The notes beneath the pieces were generated by a model. It had not been told where the DNA came from. It searched no databases and saw nothing but the letters and a program-made list of their open reading frames with translations. Position numbers and translations under genes: made by a program. DNA of 56,189 nt, taken from assembly GCA_003697015.1 (NCBI GenBank), contig RFGL01000092.1, positions 1-56,189 of the forward strand, in the 5' to 3' direction. The DNA comes from Acidobacteriota bacterium. GTDB taxonomy: Bacteria > Acidobacteriota > Thermoanaerobaculia > Multivoradales > J023. Below, in pieces: positions 34,326-43,059 of the stretch; position 1 is the first letter of the stretch, and each line of letters starts with the position of its first letter.

Positions 34326-35138
34326 GTGAGCCAAGCCGCCTCCGACCTCGCCCGCGAGCCGCGTGAGGTGGCGTTGCCGCGGTTGCTGGAGGCCGAGGGC
34401 GGGCGGCTCTACGGTCTCGCCCGTCGGCTCTGCGGCGACCCGGAGGACGCAGCCGACCTGGTGCAGGAGATCTTCCTCATCGCCTGGCGCAAGTGGCACC
34501 AGTTTCAGGGCGCTGCCAAGCCGACCACCTGGCTCTACACCATCGCCTCCCGCGCCTGCCTGCGGCGCAAGCGACGGCGGGCCGGCGAGCCGCGCACCAT
34601 CGCTTCTTTGGATGCCCTGCTGCCGTCCGGCGAGCCCCAGGTGCCGGATCTGCCGTCGCCGGCGGAGAGCCCCCTCCACGACAGCCTGCGGCGCGAGGCG
34701 CGGGCGGCGGTGGAGCGGGCGATCGCCACCCTGCCGGTCCACTTCCGCCTGCCCCTGGTGCTGAAGGAGATCGTCGAGTTGCCGATCGCCGAGGTGGCGG
34801 CGATCCTCGGGCTCAAGCCGGCGACGGTCAAGACCAGGGTCCACCGCGGCCGCCTGTTGCTGCGCAAGGCCCTCGCCGAAACCCTCCCCAACGTCGACGC
34901 CCCGCCGCCCGACCATCCCCGCCGGATGTGCCTCGACCTGCTGCATGCGAAGCAGGAAGCCCTCGACCGCGGCGTGCCCTTCAACGTCCCGGAGAGCGAG
35001 CTCTGCCGCCGCTGCCAGGCCCTCTTCGCCACCCTCGACCTGAGCCGTGAGATCTGCCACGACCTCGGCCGCGGCGAGCTGCCGCCGGTCCTCCGTCGGG
35101 AGCTTCTCGCCGCCTTCGGCGCGCGACGCGAAGACTGA
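34326..35138 (+). CDS. ECF-type sigma factor with a Cys/His-containing C-terminal extension
   Basis: This 270-residue protein starts with GTG 34326 behind GCAGGACC. Sigma region 2 is present (GLARRLCGDPEDAADLVQEI, FLIAWRKWHQF, TWLYTIASRACLRRKRR), as is region 4 (TLPVHFRLPLVLKEIVELPI, LGLKPATVKTRVHRGR). Residues about 200-240 add a segment with C...H (MCLDLLHAKQ) and LCRRC, then a further Cys and His. The CxxC resembles the zinc-binding part of ZAS anti-sigma factors, here fused to the sigma factor, so it may be an internal redox or metal switch. No separate anti-sigma gene is adjacent. Confidence 0.85.
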   Translation: MSQAASDLAREPREVALPRLLEAEGGRLYGLARRLCGDPEDAADLVQEIFLIAWRKWHQFQGAAKPTTWLYTIASRACLRRKRRRAGEPRTIASLDALLPSGEPQVPDLPSPAESPLHDSLRREARAAVERAIATLPVHFRLPLVLKEIVELPIAEVAAILGLKPATVKTRVHRGRLLLRKALAETLPNVDAPPPDHPRRMCLDLLHAKQEALDRGVPFNVPESELCRRCQALFATLDLSREICHDLGRGELPPVLRRELLAAFGARRED

Positions 35139-35304
35139 CGCGGGCGAAAAACCTGTCCGCGAATCGGCGTCGGCGGCAGCGTCTCCACCGAAGGGGTGTA
35201 GTGTCCCGTCGCTCGCCTGAGGGAGCGCCCCCGGCGGCATCGCATCGCATGCGGGGGGCCCGAACGAGCCGCTGGCGGTCCAGCTCAGCGCCGGAACCGT
35301 CCGG

Positions 35305-35310
35305 TATGAT
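35305..35310 (+). promoter_or_regulatory. -10 box (TATGAT) for the sigma factor-kinase operon
   Basis: TATGAT lies 14 nt before ATG 35325, implying a leader of about 8 nt. I see no -35 in the GC-rich upstream sequence. Confidence 0.45.
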
Positions 35311-35324
35311 GAGCGTCAGGTACC

Positions 35325-35957
35325 ATGTTGAGCCCATCCCAAGGCCGCCCGTCCGGCGCTGATGCCGTGGAGGAGGAGCCTGCGCTGCTCGCCGAGACCG
35401 GCACGCGCCAGCTGCTGGCCCAGGCCAGGAAGGGTGACGAGCAAGCCCTCGATCGCCTCTTCCGTCGTTATCTCCTCCCCCTCCAGCGCTGGTCGCGCGG
35501 CCGCCTGCCCGGCTGGGCGCGGGATCTCCTCGACACCGACGACCTGGTGCAGGAGACCCTGTTGCGCACGGTGCGCGGCGTCGGCGGGTTCGACCCCCGT
35601 CATTCCGGCGCTTTTCAGGCCTACCTGCGCCGAGCCATCGAGCACCGCATCTGCGACGAGGTACGCCGCGTCGCCCGCCGTCCGGCCGCCGGCGGCACCC
35701 TGTCGCGCGCCGCCGACCCGCGACCGACCCCCTTGGACGAAGCGATCGGCTCCCAGGTCCGGGAGCGCTACGAGGCGGCGCTCGCCACCTTGAAGCCCAA
35801 GGTGCGCGAGGCGGTGCTGGCCCGCCTCGAGCTCGGTTTCAGCTACGCCCAGGTGGCCGAGGCGGCGGGCTACCCTTCCCCCGACGCCGCCCGCATGGCG
35901 GTGAGTCGCGCTCTCCTACGCCTGGCCTCGGTGATGGCGGACGAGGGGCGGGGATGA
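35325..35957 (+). CDS. ECF/sigma-70 family sigma factor, coupled to a protein kinase
   Basis: The 210-residue protein carries region 2 (DLLDTDDLVQETLLRTVRGV, then AYLRRAIEHRICDEVRRVAR) and a region 4 helix-turn-helix (AVLARLELGFSYAQVAEAAG, PDAARMAVSRALLRLA). The stop overlaps the start of the following kinase gene in an ATGA junction. Sigma factors of this type beside Hanks-type kinases are known in Acidobacteria, Planctomycetes and Myxobacteria, where the kinase is thought to modulate the sigma factor. That partnership is inferred here from the translational coupling. Confidence 0.88.
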   Translation: MLSPSQGRPSGADAVEEEPALLAETGTRQLLAQARKGDEQALDRLFRRYLLPLQRWSRGRLPGWARDLLDTDDLVQETLLRTVRGVGGFDPRHSGAFQAYLRRAIEHRICDEVRRVARRPAAGGTLSRAADPRPTPLDEAIGSQVRERYEAALATLKPKVREAVLARLELGFSYAQVAEAAGYPSPDAARMAVSRALLRLASVMADEGRG

Positions 35958-38698
35958 GCCGTCGGGACCAGCGCCGTTTGATGGAGGTCGCCTCGGCGGT
36001 GGCGGACGGCACCACCGTCGACTGGCAGGATGCCGCCGACGCCGTCCGCGACGGGCACCAGCGCGCCACCCTCGAGGCGCTCCGGCAGCTGGCCCGGATC
36101 CGCGACCTCCACCGCACCCTGCAGGGGGAGCCTTCCGCGCCGGAGGCCGGCGACGCCGCCCCTTCCCACCCCAGCGCCCGCCGCCCGGTTCCCGAGCGCT
36201 GGGGTGGCTTCGAGATCCTCGACCAGATCGGCGAAGGCTCCTTCAGCGAGGTCTTCCGTGCCCGCGACCGGGCCCTCGACCGCGAGGTCGCCCTGAAGCT
36301 CTTCCGCGCCGACGTCCCCGGCGCCCGCTTCCGCTCCCTGTCGGTGATTCAGGAAGGCCGCCTCCTCGCCCGCGTCAAGCACCCCAACGTGGTCACCATC
36401 TACGGCATCGACCGGGTCGACGGCCGCATCGGCCTGTGGATGGAGCTCGTCCGCGGCAAGACCCTGGCCCAGCTGGTGCAGGAGCAGGGCCCGTTCGGTG
36501 CTGCCGAAGCCGCCGTGATCGGCATCGATCTGTGCAGAGCCTTGGCCGCCGTCCACGCCCAAGGCATCGTCCACCGCGACGTCAAGGCGCAGAACGTGAT
36601 GCGCGAAGAAGGCGGCCGCATCGTCCTGATGGACTTCGGCATCGGCATCGAAGCCGCCACCCAGCCGCGAAGCTCGAGCTCGATCTCCGGCACGCCCCTC
36701 TACCTGGCGCCGGAGGTCTTGTTCGGCGGCGAAGCGACCCGCCGATCGGACCTCTACAGCTTGGGGGTGCTGCTCTTCTATCTGGTATCGGCGACCTATC
36801 CCGTCCGAGCCGCTACGTGGGCGAGCCTCGTCGCCCGACACCGCGAGGGTGCGTACTCGTCGCTGCGCGGCGTACGACCGATCCTGCCGGAAGGTTTCGT
36901 CGCCTGCGTTGAACGCGCCCTCGCCGCCGCGCCGAGGGACCGGGTGCGGTCGGCCCCGGCTCTGGAGCGTTGTCTGGTCGAATCGTCGCGGGGCGGACGC
37001 AGGAAGGACGCTGCGGGGACCGCGGCAGCCGTCCTCCTCGCCGCCGCGGCGGTCATCGCCGTGGTGCTCTTCTTCTTCCAGCCCTCGCCGGAGAGGAGCC
37101 CGGCCGAGGGGAAGAGGCCCCCGGCCGTGGCTGCGGACCCGGCGATCGACCAGAGCATCGCCCTCGCCGTGCCGCCGTTTCAGCTCGCCAGCGGCGGTTC
37201 CGGCGGCGACCGCGCCGCCAGGCGGATCGAGACCACGGCGCTCCAAGTGCTGAGCGAGTCGCCGTTCTTGGAGATCCTCAAGGAAGAGTCCCCCGGCAGC
37301 GTCTCGAGGGCGGAACTGCGGTTGATCGTCACCGGCTCGCTGGATCGAGGCGCCGAGCTCGACGCTCAGCTCCTGGCGCTCGACGGCAACCGACTCCTGC
37401 ACGCGAGCACCTTGAGCATCGCCGACACGGTTCCCCTGGACTCGTCGATCCGCGACTTCATCTTGCCCTTCCGCCTGGCGATCGAAATCCGCGCCGCCGG
37501 CTTGGAGTCCGAGGAACGGACCATCCACAGCCTCAAGACCGGTTCCGCCGTGGCCTATCTCCTGTACAAGCAGGCGCAGCACTACAACGACGCCTATCAA
37601 TACGAGGAGGCGGTCGAAGCGCTCCTGCGGGCCACCGAGCTCGACGCCTGCTTCGCCCATGCCTTCAGCCTCCTGGCCAATTCCTTCCACGTCCTCGGCC
37701 ATCGCGACGAAGCTCTGCGGGCGATCAACCGGGCGGTCGAATGTGCGAGCCCGCTCACCGAGATCGAGCAGCTGGAGCTCAGGCGGCGGCGGGCCCAGCT
37801 CGAGTGGAATACCGCGGAAGAAGAGGCCCTGCTGCAGAAGATGCTGGCCTTGAGCCCCCTGTCCGCCGAGGCCCACGCCCGCCTCGGTTGGTTCTATCTG
37901 ACCCACCGTCGATCCTGCCCCGAGACCCTGGCCGAGCTGGAACGGGCGGTGGAGCTCGATCCCTCTCGCTGGCGCCTTCTCGGCCTGCTGGTGGAGGGGT
38001 ACCTCGCCTGCCGTGCGCCGGCTGAGGCCTTCGCCATTCTCGACGACAACGAAGCGCTCTATCGAGGAAGACCGCACTATCACTTCAGCCGCGGGCAGGC
38101 CTATCTCGTCACCGGCGCCGCCGAAGACGCCATCGCGGCCTTCCGGCGCGCCGTCGAGCTGGATCCCTCCTATCCTCCGGCTCTCCTCGGACTGGGGGAC
38201 GCCCACGCCTTCCGCGCCCTGGCGAGCGGCGGCGATCCGGCGCGTTCGACGGACCTGCGGCGTGCGCTCGAGGTCTACGCCGAGGTCGGGCAGGGGGCCT
38301 ATGGCATCGACGACAAGAAGGAAGCCTTCTGGCGCAGCGCCAGGGCGTGGGTGCTCCTCGGCGAGCCGGAGAACGCCGAAGACTTCGCCCGCCGGGCCCT
38401 CGACGTCGACCCGCAGATGCTTCGCGCCCACTGGGCCCTCGGCGCCGCGGCGCTCCTGCGCTCCGACGCCGCCGCAGCGGCGCGACGGGCGGCGGCGGCC
38501 GAAGAGATCGCGAGCCGCCGCCGGAGTCTCTACGAGGGCGAATGGCCGCGCCTGCTGCGCGCGTCGATCCTCGCCCGGCAGGGCCGGCCGGAGGAGGCGA
38601 GGCGGCTGCTGGCCGAAACCCTTCCCTGGGCGTCCCTGGAGACGCCTTTCGTCACCTATTCGATGGAGCGTCTGGGCACCAATCGAGACGAGTTTTGA
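35954..38698 (+). CDS. Ser/Thr protein kinase with membrane helix and TPR-rich extracytoplasmic region
   Basis: This is a 914-residue protein. The N-terminal ~85 residues are a variable helical segment. The kinase spans about residues 86-335: GEGSFSEVFRA (about 93), ALKL lysine, HRDVKAQNV (about 206), DFGIG and YLAPEV. It uses KAQN instead of the usual KPxN. A membrane helix is at about 355-376 (AAVLLAAAAVIAVVLFFF). After it come a strand-rich region resembling bacterial TolB/FlgO-like N-terminal folds (about 390-510) and then TPR repeats (about 530-880; for example ALLRATELDACFAHAFSLLA and AFRRAVELDPSYPPALLGLG). It overlaps the sigma factor gene by 4 bp and likely regulates it. Confidence 0.9.
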   Translation: MSRRDQRRLMEVASAVADGTTVDWQDAADAVRDGHQRATLEALRQLARIRDLHRTLQGEPSAPEAGDAAPSHPSARRPVPERWGGFEILDQIGEGSFSEVFRARDRALDREVALKLFRADVPGARFRSLSVIQEGRLLARVKHPNVVTIYGIDRVDGRIGLWMELVRGKTLAQLVQEQGPFGAAEAAVIGIDLCRALAAVHAQGIVHRDVKAQNVMREEGGRIVLMDFGIGIEAATQPRSSSSISGTPLYLAPEVLFGGEATRRSDLYSLGVLLFYLVSATYPVRAATWASLVARHREGAYSSLRGVRPILPEGFVACVERALAAAPRDRVRSAPALERCLVESSRGGRRKDAAGTAAAVLLAAAAVIAVVLFFFQPSPERSPAEGKRPPAVAADPAIDQSIALAVPPFQLASGGSGGDRAARRIETTALQVLSESPFLEILKEESPGSVSRAELRLIVTGSLDRGAELDAQLLALDGNRLLHASTLSIADTVPLDSSIRDFILPFRLAIEIRAAGLESEERTIHSLKTGSAVAYLLYKQAQHYNDAYQYEEAVEALLRATELDACFAHAFSLLANSFHVLGHRDEALRAINRAVECASPLTEIEQLELRRRRAQLEWNTAEEEALLQKMLALSPLSAEAHARLGWFYLTHRRSCPETLAELERAVELDPSRWRLLGLLVEGYLACRAPAEAFAILDDNEALYRGRPHYHFSRGQAYLVTGAAEDAIAAFRRAVELDPSYPPALLGLGDAHAFRALASGGDPARSTDLRRALEVYAEVGQGAYGIDDKKEAFWRSARAWVLLGEPENAEDFARRALDVDPQMLRAHWALGAAALLRSDAAAAARRAAAAEEIASRRRSLYEGEWPRLLRASILARQGRPEEARRLLAETLPWASLETPFVTYSMERLGTNRDEF

Positions 38699-38717
38699 GC
38701 TCAGCAAGGAGATGATC

Positions 38718-39251
38718 ATGATGAATGACCTGCAGGTAACCAACGCGCTGCTCGCGCTGATCGTCCTCGTTCTGATCTTTCTGGCGGTCCTATTCGTACA
38801 CGGCTACGGGAGAATCAAGGCCCGCATCGCCAGCGTCGAAGGCTACGTTGGCAAGGTTCGTGAGCACTTCGAGCAGATCTCTACGGGCGTGAAGATCAAG
38901 GAGGAACGCTCGGTCGATCTCGGCGTGCGTGCGGTCTACAGGCAATGGCAGAAGAGCCGCTACCTCAGCCAGAAGTACGCTGCCTATGGCGAGGGGGAGG
39001 TCGAGGTTCTGAATGAGCTGGCCCCCTGGATGCCACCAGACGGCGCGGCCGCCGCTTCTCATGAGAAAGGCACCGGGGCGTCATCAAGCGGCTACAAGGT
39101 CGATCCCCCCGATCCGGCGATGTTCCGGTCACTCCCGGAGCAGCTGTACTACCTCGCCTGCGGCTCGAAGACCCAGGCCATCCTGCTGGACACGATCCTC
39201 AAGAAGATCGACGAGAGCAACTCGATCCTCACCGGGATCAAGGGGAAGTAG
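38718..39251 (+). CDS. Small single-pass membrane protein of unknown function
   Basis: The product has 177 residues. Three in-frame ATGs lie close together (38712, 38718, 38721); AAGGAG at 38706-38711 favours 38718 or 38721. A membrane helix (about residues 7-28, NALLALIVLVLIFLAVLFVHGY) precedes a helical, coiled-coil-like stretch. The C-terminus is also helical (YYLACGSKTQAILLDTILKK). Codon use is less GC-biased than in the kinase upstream. It follows the kinase stop by 19 bp and is followed by the next gene after 1 bp, so a co-transcribed set is likely. No family is recognised. Confidence 0.7.
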   Translation: MMNDLQVTNALLALIVLVLIFLAVLFVHGYGRIKARIASVEGYVGKVREHFEQISTGVKIKEERSVDLGVRAVYRQWQKSRYLSQKYAAYGEGEVEVLNELAPWMPPDGAAAASHEKGTGASSSGYKVDPPDPAMFRSLPEQLYYLACGSKTQAILLDTILKKIDESNSILTGIKGK

Positions 39252-39252
39252 G

Positions 39253-39945
39253 ATGCGCCGCGCCGCAGGCGAGATCGGCCTTTGCGCGACGTGCCCCCGT
39301 ACGGTGCGGGAGCGCCCCTTGGCGCGCCGCAGGGGCGCGGGATCCGTGATTGCGCTTCTGGTCTGCCTCGCGTTGAAGGCGGATGGCCAGGGCGAGCTGT
39401 GGCAGCTCACCCTTCAGATGCCGCTCTACGCCCCCGGTCCGTGCGAAGAGGCAGAGGACTACGCGGCCCCCATGACGCCGCTCTACGCTCGATCCGTAGG
39501 CCGAGGATTGCGCAACTGCTACGAAACCGTTTCGCAGGAAGAGCTTGAGGGCTACGTCGACACGCTGCGTCAAGAGGGGCGGCCGATCACCGTCAGCGAA
39601 TTCCTTGGGGGCGAGATCGCGGAGATCGTGCTGACTTACGTCGATCCCCATCTCTCCCCCTCAGAAGCCGAAGCGTTGGTTCGCGACTTCCTGGCGTCGA
39701 TCGTCATCTCCCCCGACCACCCCAACGAATCTCCTCAGCTGGTTCCGGGCTGGGCGGAACTCGTCCCGGTGCAAGCGGCGGCCGACCTGCATTTCACGGA
39801 TGGTTCACGCGGGAAGATCGAGATCGGCGGATCGCACCTCGCGGTCAAGGACCGCCGGGGAATCGTCTGGTTCGAGCGGTGGTGGGCCCACTTCCCCCGT
39901 CGTACCGGCGCGGTTGAGCGGACGAGCCCCGAAAGCGACGGCTGA
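39253..39945 (+). CDS. Secreted or membrane-anchored protein of unknown function
   Basis: This 230-residue protein begins one base after the stop of the preceding gene. Residues about 29-47 (GSVIALLVCLALKADGQG) look like a signal peptide with an Arg-rich n-region. The mature part starts ELWQLTLQMPLYAPGPC, contains two Cys (CEEAEDY and NCYETVS) that could pair, and ends in a strand-rich segment (RGKIEIGGSHLAVKDRRG, VWFERWW). I recognise no domain. The tight spacing with the small membrane protein suggests the two act together. Confidence 0.65.
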   Translation: MRRAAGEIGLCATCPRTVRERPLARRRGAGSVIALLVCLALKADGQGELWQLTLQMPLYAPGPCEEAEDYAAPMTPLYARSVGRGLRNCYETVSQEELEGYVDTLRQEGRPITVSEFLGGEIAEIVLTYVDPHLSPSEAEALVRDFLASIVISPDHPNESPQLVPGWAELVPVQAAADLHFTDGSRGKIEIGGSHLAVKDRRGIVWFERWWAHFPRRTGAVERTSPESDG

Positions 39946-40025
39946 ACGAGGTTGCGAAGCGATCGCTGCGGATGCCGTGGCTCCTCGGTTGAGGACGCGC
40001 GACGGCGCAGTTGCGGGCAGAAGAA

Positions 40026-40049
40026 AAGCCGGCGGCCGAGGCCGCCGGC
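40026..40049 (-). terminator. Intrinsic terminator of the 849-residue secreted protein gene
   Basis: AGCCGGCGGCC and GGCCGCCGGCT form a perfect 11-bp stem with a 2-nt centre. On the minus strand it is followed by TTTTCTTCT. It lies 40 bp past the stop at 40090, so this is a convincing Rho-independent terminator for the leftward gene. It also separates that gene from the convergent one ending at 39945. Confidence 0.75.
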
Positions 40050-40089
40050 TGGCGATCGCGCGGGTGCTTGGGGACCCGCCGCCGGGGGA

Positions 40090-42639
40090 TCAGTTGACGC
40101 TGGCGTCGGCGAAACCGCCGATGGTCGACTGGACGCAGACCGTGCTCAGCGCGCCGGCGTTCTTCTGCCGCAGGATGAAGCGGCCGTTGCGCTGCACCTT
40201 GACGAAGGCGAGGACGTTGCCGGTGCAGCCGGTGCTGCCGGCGGCGCCGTCGAAGACCGTCACCCAGTCGGCGAAGGTGCCGGTTTCGCTCATCGGCTCG
40301 AGGCGGCCGCGGATGCGCAGGGCATCGCCGCGCTGGATGGCGCGCAGGCTGCGCACCGAGTCGTCCTCGTCCGGGCCCTCGAAGAGCGGATGGGGCGAGA
40401 AGATGTCGTTGTCGTGGAAGAGGTCGTCGAATTGGTAGAAGACCTGGCCTGAGGCCCGCGGCAGCTCGATGGTCGCCGACAGGGTCTTGCCGGCGAAGAC
40501 CGGGGCACCGTGGCTGAAGGTCAGATCCGCCCAGTAGCCGCCGTCACGCCCCTTGGCGGGGTCGAGGAAGAGGGTGCCGTTGTTGGGGTTGATCCACAGG
40601 AAGGGACGCCATGCGCCGGTCGGCGGGATGATGTCGCCGCACTGCGGATCGCCCTGGCAGGGGTTGCGCAGGAAGGGCGGGAAGCGCAGCTCGGTCGGAT
40701 GGTCCGGGTTGCCGTTCACCCCCTGGAGCGGCGGCGGCGGCCAGTTGAGCACGCCGTGCGGGTTGTACTTGGCGATGTCCTGCGGGCAGAAGCCCGGTTC
40801 CGCCTCGGGACAGAACTGGGCGACGCCGTAGCCTTCGGTCTTCTGGCCGATCACCAGGCCGGGGAGGCCGTCGGCGTCGCGCAGGGGGAAGGGGGCCGGA
40901 TTGACCGTGTCGGTGATGATGAAGGGCGGCGGGTTGAAGCGGAAGTCGCCCTGGCGCGCCTCTTCCGAGTACTGGTAGCCGTAGAAGGTGCCGTCGAAGC
41001 CGCCCTTGAAGGGCTTGAGCTTGGCGCGGTCCGAGCCGCGCGGGAAGACGCCCTGCTGCTGGATGACGTCGTAGTGGGGACGGAAGCCCCAGCCCGCCCG
41101 CCACTGCATCTCCGCCACCTTGGGCGCACCGTAGCTGGGCTTGAAGTTCATGATCTCGAAGCTGGTCTCGCCCCCGCCGCAGCAGCGCAGGATGTCGTCG
41201 TGCAGGCGGGTCCCGAAGTCGACGTTGCGGAAGTAGTGGGTGTGTTTGTCGAGGTTGATCAGCTTGACCTTGAAGACCTCTCCCTGATCCCAACCGATGA
41301 TCTCGTTCAGGAACGGGCCTTCGCCGTACATTTCGTTGTTCATGAAGACGGTGATCATGTTGTACTCGCCGAAGTCGCCGAGGGCGAGGCCGTCTTCCTG
41401 CTCGAGCAGGTCCCAGGCCTCCGGCGGCAGCTGGCGCTGTTCTTTCACCAGGTCGGCCCAGTCGATCCAGGTGCCGCGCGGGCCGGCGTCCTCGTCGATC
41501 AACCACTGCAGTACCTCGACGGTGGAGGCGGTGCCGTCGATCACCGCCTTGGCGACGTTGTACATCTTTTTCTCGGGGGCGGCGTCCGAGATCAGGTCGA
41601 TGATCAGGTCTTCGCGGTTGCGGTAGGCGAAGGACTTGCCCTGCGGGTCGAGCTCGATCTCGCCGGTGTGCTGATTCTGGATCTCATACAGCGGCTGCAT
41701 GAACTGGATGCGCGGCGGGTGGACGCGCCAGCCCCAGTCGTAGACGCCGCGGATCATGCGGATCGGCGGGTACTTGACCGTCAGGTCCACCACCTGGCCG
41801 GCGTTGAAGGCCACCCACACCGAGTCGAATCCCTTGAACGGAAAGGACACGGTGTTCTGCGCCATGCGCCGGTCGAGCATCACCAGGGTGGGGGAGAAGT
41901 CCTCCCGCACCAGGGAAAAGATGCGGTAGTTGACGTGCAGCACGTCGTCTTTGTCGTGACCGAAGGGGAAGACGACGAAAAACGTATCGGAGTCGATCTG
42001 GCCGTCGTAGTAGAGCAGGTTGATGTCGGCTTCCCAGATCTTGCGCTCCTCCCCGTCGAAGGGGCTGATGAAAGTTTTGCCGCTGTCGCGGGCGACCTTC
42101 ATCTTGTATTCCCCCGGCACCGCGTCCGGCGGGAAGTACTCGGCGCCGATGCTCGGATCCTTCCAGCGGTTGAAGTTGAGCATGGAGAAGCCGTCGTAGA
42201 TCCGCCCCTCGGTCGTGCCGAGGAGGATGTCCATCAGGTCTTCGGCGGCCGCGCGCAGGCCCGCGTCGTCGCCGATCTGGGCGGCGGTGACCATGTCCTG
42301 AAGCGCCGCGCGCATGTCGTCGTTGGGGCTGGCGACGTGGGTGATCGGGTGCCCGAGCATGCTGAGGGTGGTGCCGCTGAAGGCGTCCTCGAAGACGACG
42401 TCGCCGTCGATGTTGCTCTGCTCCACCCCGTCGATCGACTGGTCGGTGTTGGGAACGCGCACGTCGCGGTTCTCCAGGAACGAGCTGACGGGCTCGAGGA
42501 TGCCCGGCTCGTTGTCGTCGATCACCTGGGCGAACGACCCGGCGACCGAGCCGAGAAACAACGCGCAGGCCACGAACGCGCGAAGGCCAGCAGGCCGCCC
42601 GCAAGGGCTGCCGGTGCGCAAGGTCGGTTGGCGGTTCAT
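40090..42639 (-). CDS. Large secreted protein of unknown function
   Basis: This is an 849-residue protein. ATG 42639 is preceded by GGAGGACCTCT, and residues about 20-36 (LRAFVACALFLGSVAGSFAQ) form a signal peptide. The mature protein is rich in aromatic residues and strands. It has possible metal ligands in DKHTHYFRNVDF and RLHDDILRCCGGGE, which recall cupredoxin-type HxH segments without a full multicopper oxidase set. Other stretches include HPPRIQFMQPLYEIQNQ and WINPNNGTLFLDPA. Near the C-terminus is a jelly-roll-like region (GKTLSATIELPRASGQVFYQ) followed by a C-terminal beta region with two cysteines. The promoter at 42767-42796 and the terminator at 40026-40049 make it a single-gene unit. 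Confidence 0.8.
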   Translation of the reverse strand: MNRQPTLRTGSPCGRPAGLRAFVACALFLGSVAGSFAQVIDDNEPGILEPVSSFLENRDVRVPNTDQSIDGVEQSNIDGDVVFEDAFSGTTLSMLGHPITHVASPNDDMRAALQDMVTAAQIGDDAGLRAAAEDLMDILLGTTEGRIYDGFSMLNFNRWKDPSIGAEYFPPDAVPGEYKMKVARDSGKTFISPFDGEERKIWEADINLLYYDGQIDSDTFFVVFPFGHDKDDVLHVNYRIFSLVREDFSPTLVMLDRRMAQNTVSFPFKGFDSVWVAFNAGQVVDLTVKYPPIRMIRGVYDWGWRVHPPRIQFMQPLYEIQNQHTGEIELDPQGKSFAYRNREDLIIDLISDAAPEKKMYNVAKAVIDGTASTVEVLQWLIDEDAGPRGTWIDWADLVKEQRQLPPEAWDLLEQEDGLALGDFGEYNMITVFMNNEMYGEGPFLNEIIGWDQGEVFKVKLINLDKHTHYFRNVDFGTRLHDDILRCCGGGETSFEIMNFKPSYGAPKVAEMQWRAGWGFRPHYDVIQQQGVFPRGSDRAKLKPFKGGFDGTFYGYQYSEEARQGDFRFNPPPFIITDTVNPAPFPLRDADGLPGLVIGQKTEGYGVAQFCPEAEPGFCPQDIAKYNPHGVLNWPPPPLQGVNGNPDHPTELRFPPFLRNPCQGDPQCGDIIPPTGAWRPFLWINPNNGTLFLDPAKGRDGGYWADLTFSHGAPVFAGKTLSATIELPRASGQVFYQFDDLFHDNDIFSPHPLFEGPDEDDSVRSLRAIQRGDALRIRGRLEPMSETGTFADWVTVFDGAAGSTGCTGNVLAFVKVQRNGRFILRQKNAGALSTVCVQSTIGGFADASVN

Positions 42640-43059
42640 AGAGGTCCTCCTTTTGTGCTCGAAGTGCTCAGGCTTCCGGGCTCGCTCGACGCCGGCCGAA
42701 GGTCGCGTGGTGAGCTCTCGCCGGACGCTCGTTTGTCCATCCCCCATCGATGGCAGGATCGGGTCCAGAATACGAGAAAGTCAAGGGCTTCGTCAAGGTT
42801 TTTGTTCGGAAGAAAAGCATTGCGCCGCGTCCGGGTGCGCCGCCGGCCGGCGGTTCAGAAATCCACATCTTTTTCCACATCTTTCGCACGGGTTTTGTTT
42901 GCCATGACGGTGAGTTGTGGCTCGATGTCGTGGCCGGCAGCAGCGATGGTGTGGCTCGAAAGTTGTGGATCAGCCGCTCGTCGCACGCCGGCGGAAGCGG
43001 CGGCTGCCGGCGGTGGCCGGCAACGCTGCGGGGCGGGCGCAGGGCCTGCGTCCGGCGGC
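42640..43059. other. Intergenic region with promoter and AT-rich patches
   Basis: This 420-bp gap has no convincing gene. It holds the promoter for the leftward secreted-protein gene. It also holds T-rich stretches that stand out from the GC-rich surroundings, a direct repeat CCACATCTTT (within 42860-42890) and a CCGCCGGCCGGCGG palindrome near 42840. The right part may be remnant sequence downstream of the IS256-derived gene. Confidence 0.4.
42767..42796 (-). promoter_or_regulatory. Sigma70-type promoter for the 849-residue secreted protein
   Basis: On the minus strand TTGACG (42796-42791), an 18-nt spacer and TATTCT (42772-42767). The leader to ATG 42639 is about 120 nt. Confidence 0.55.
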
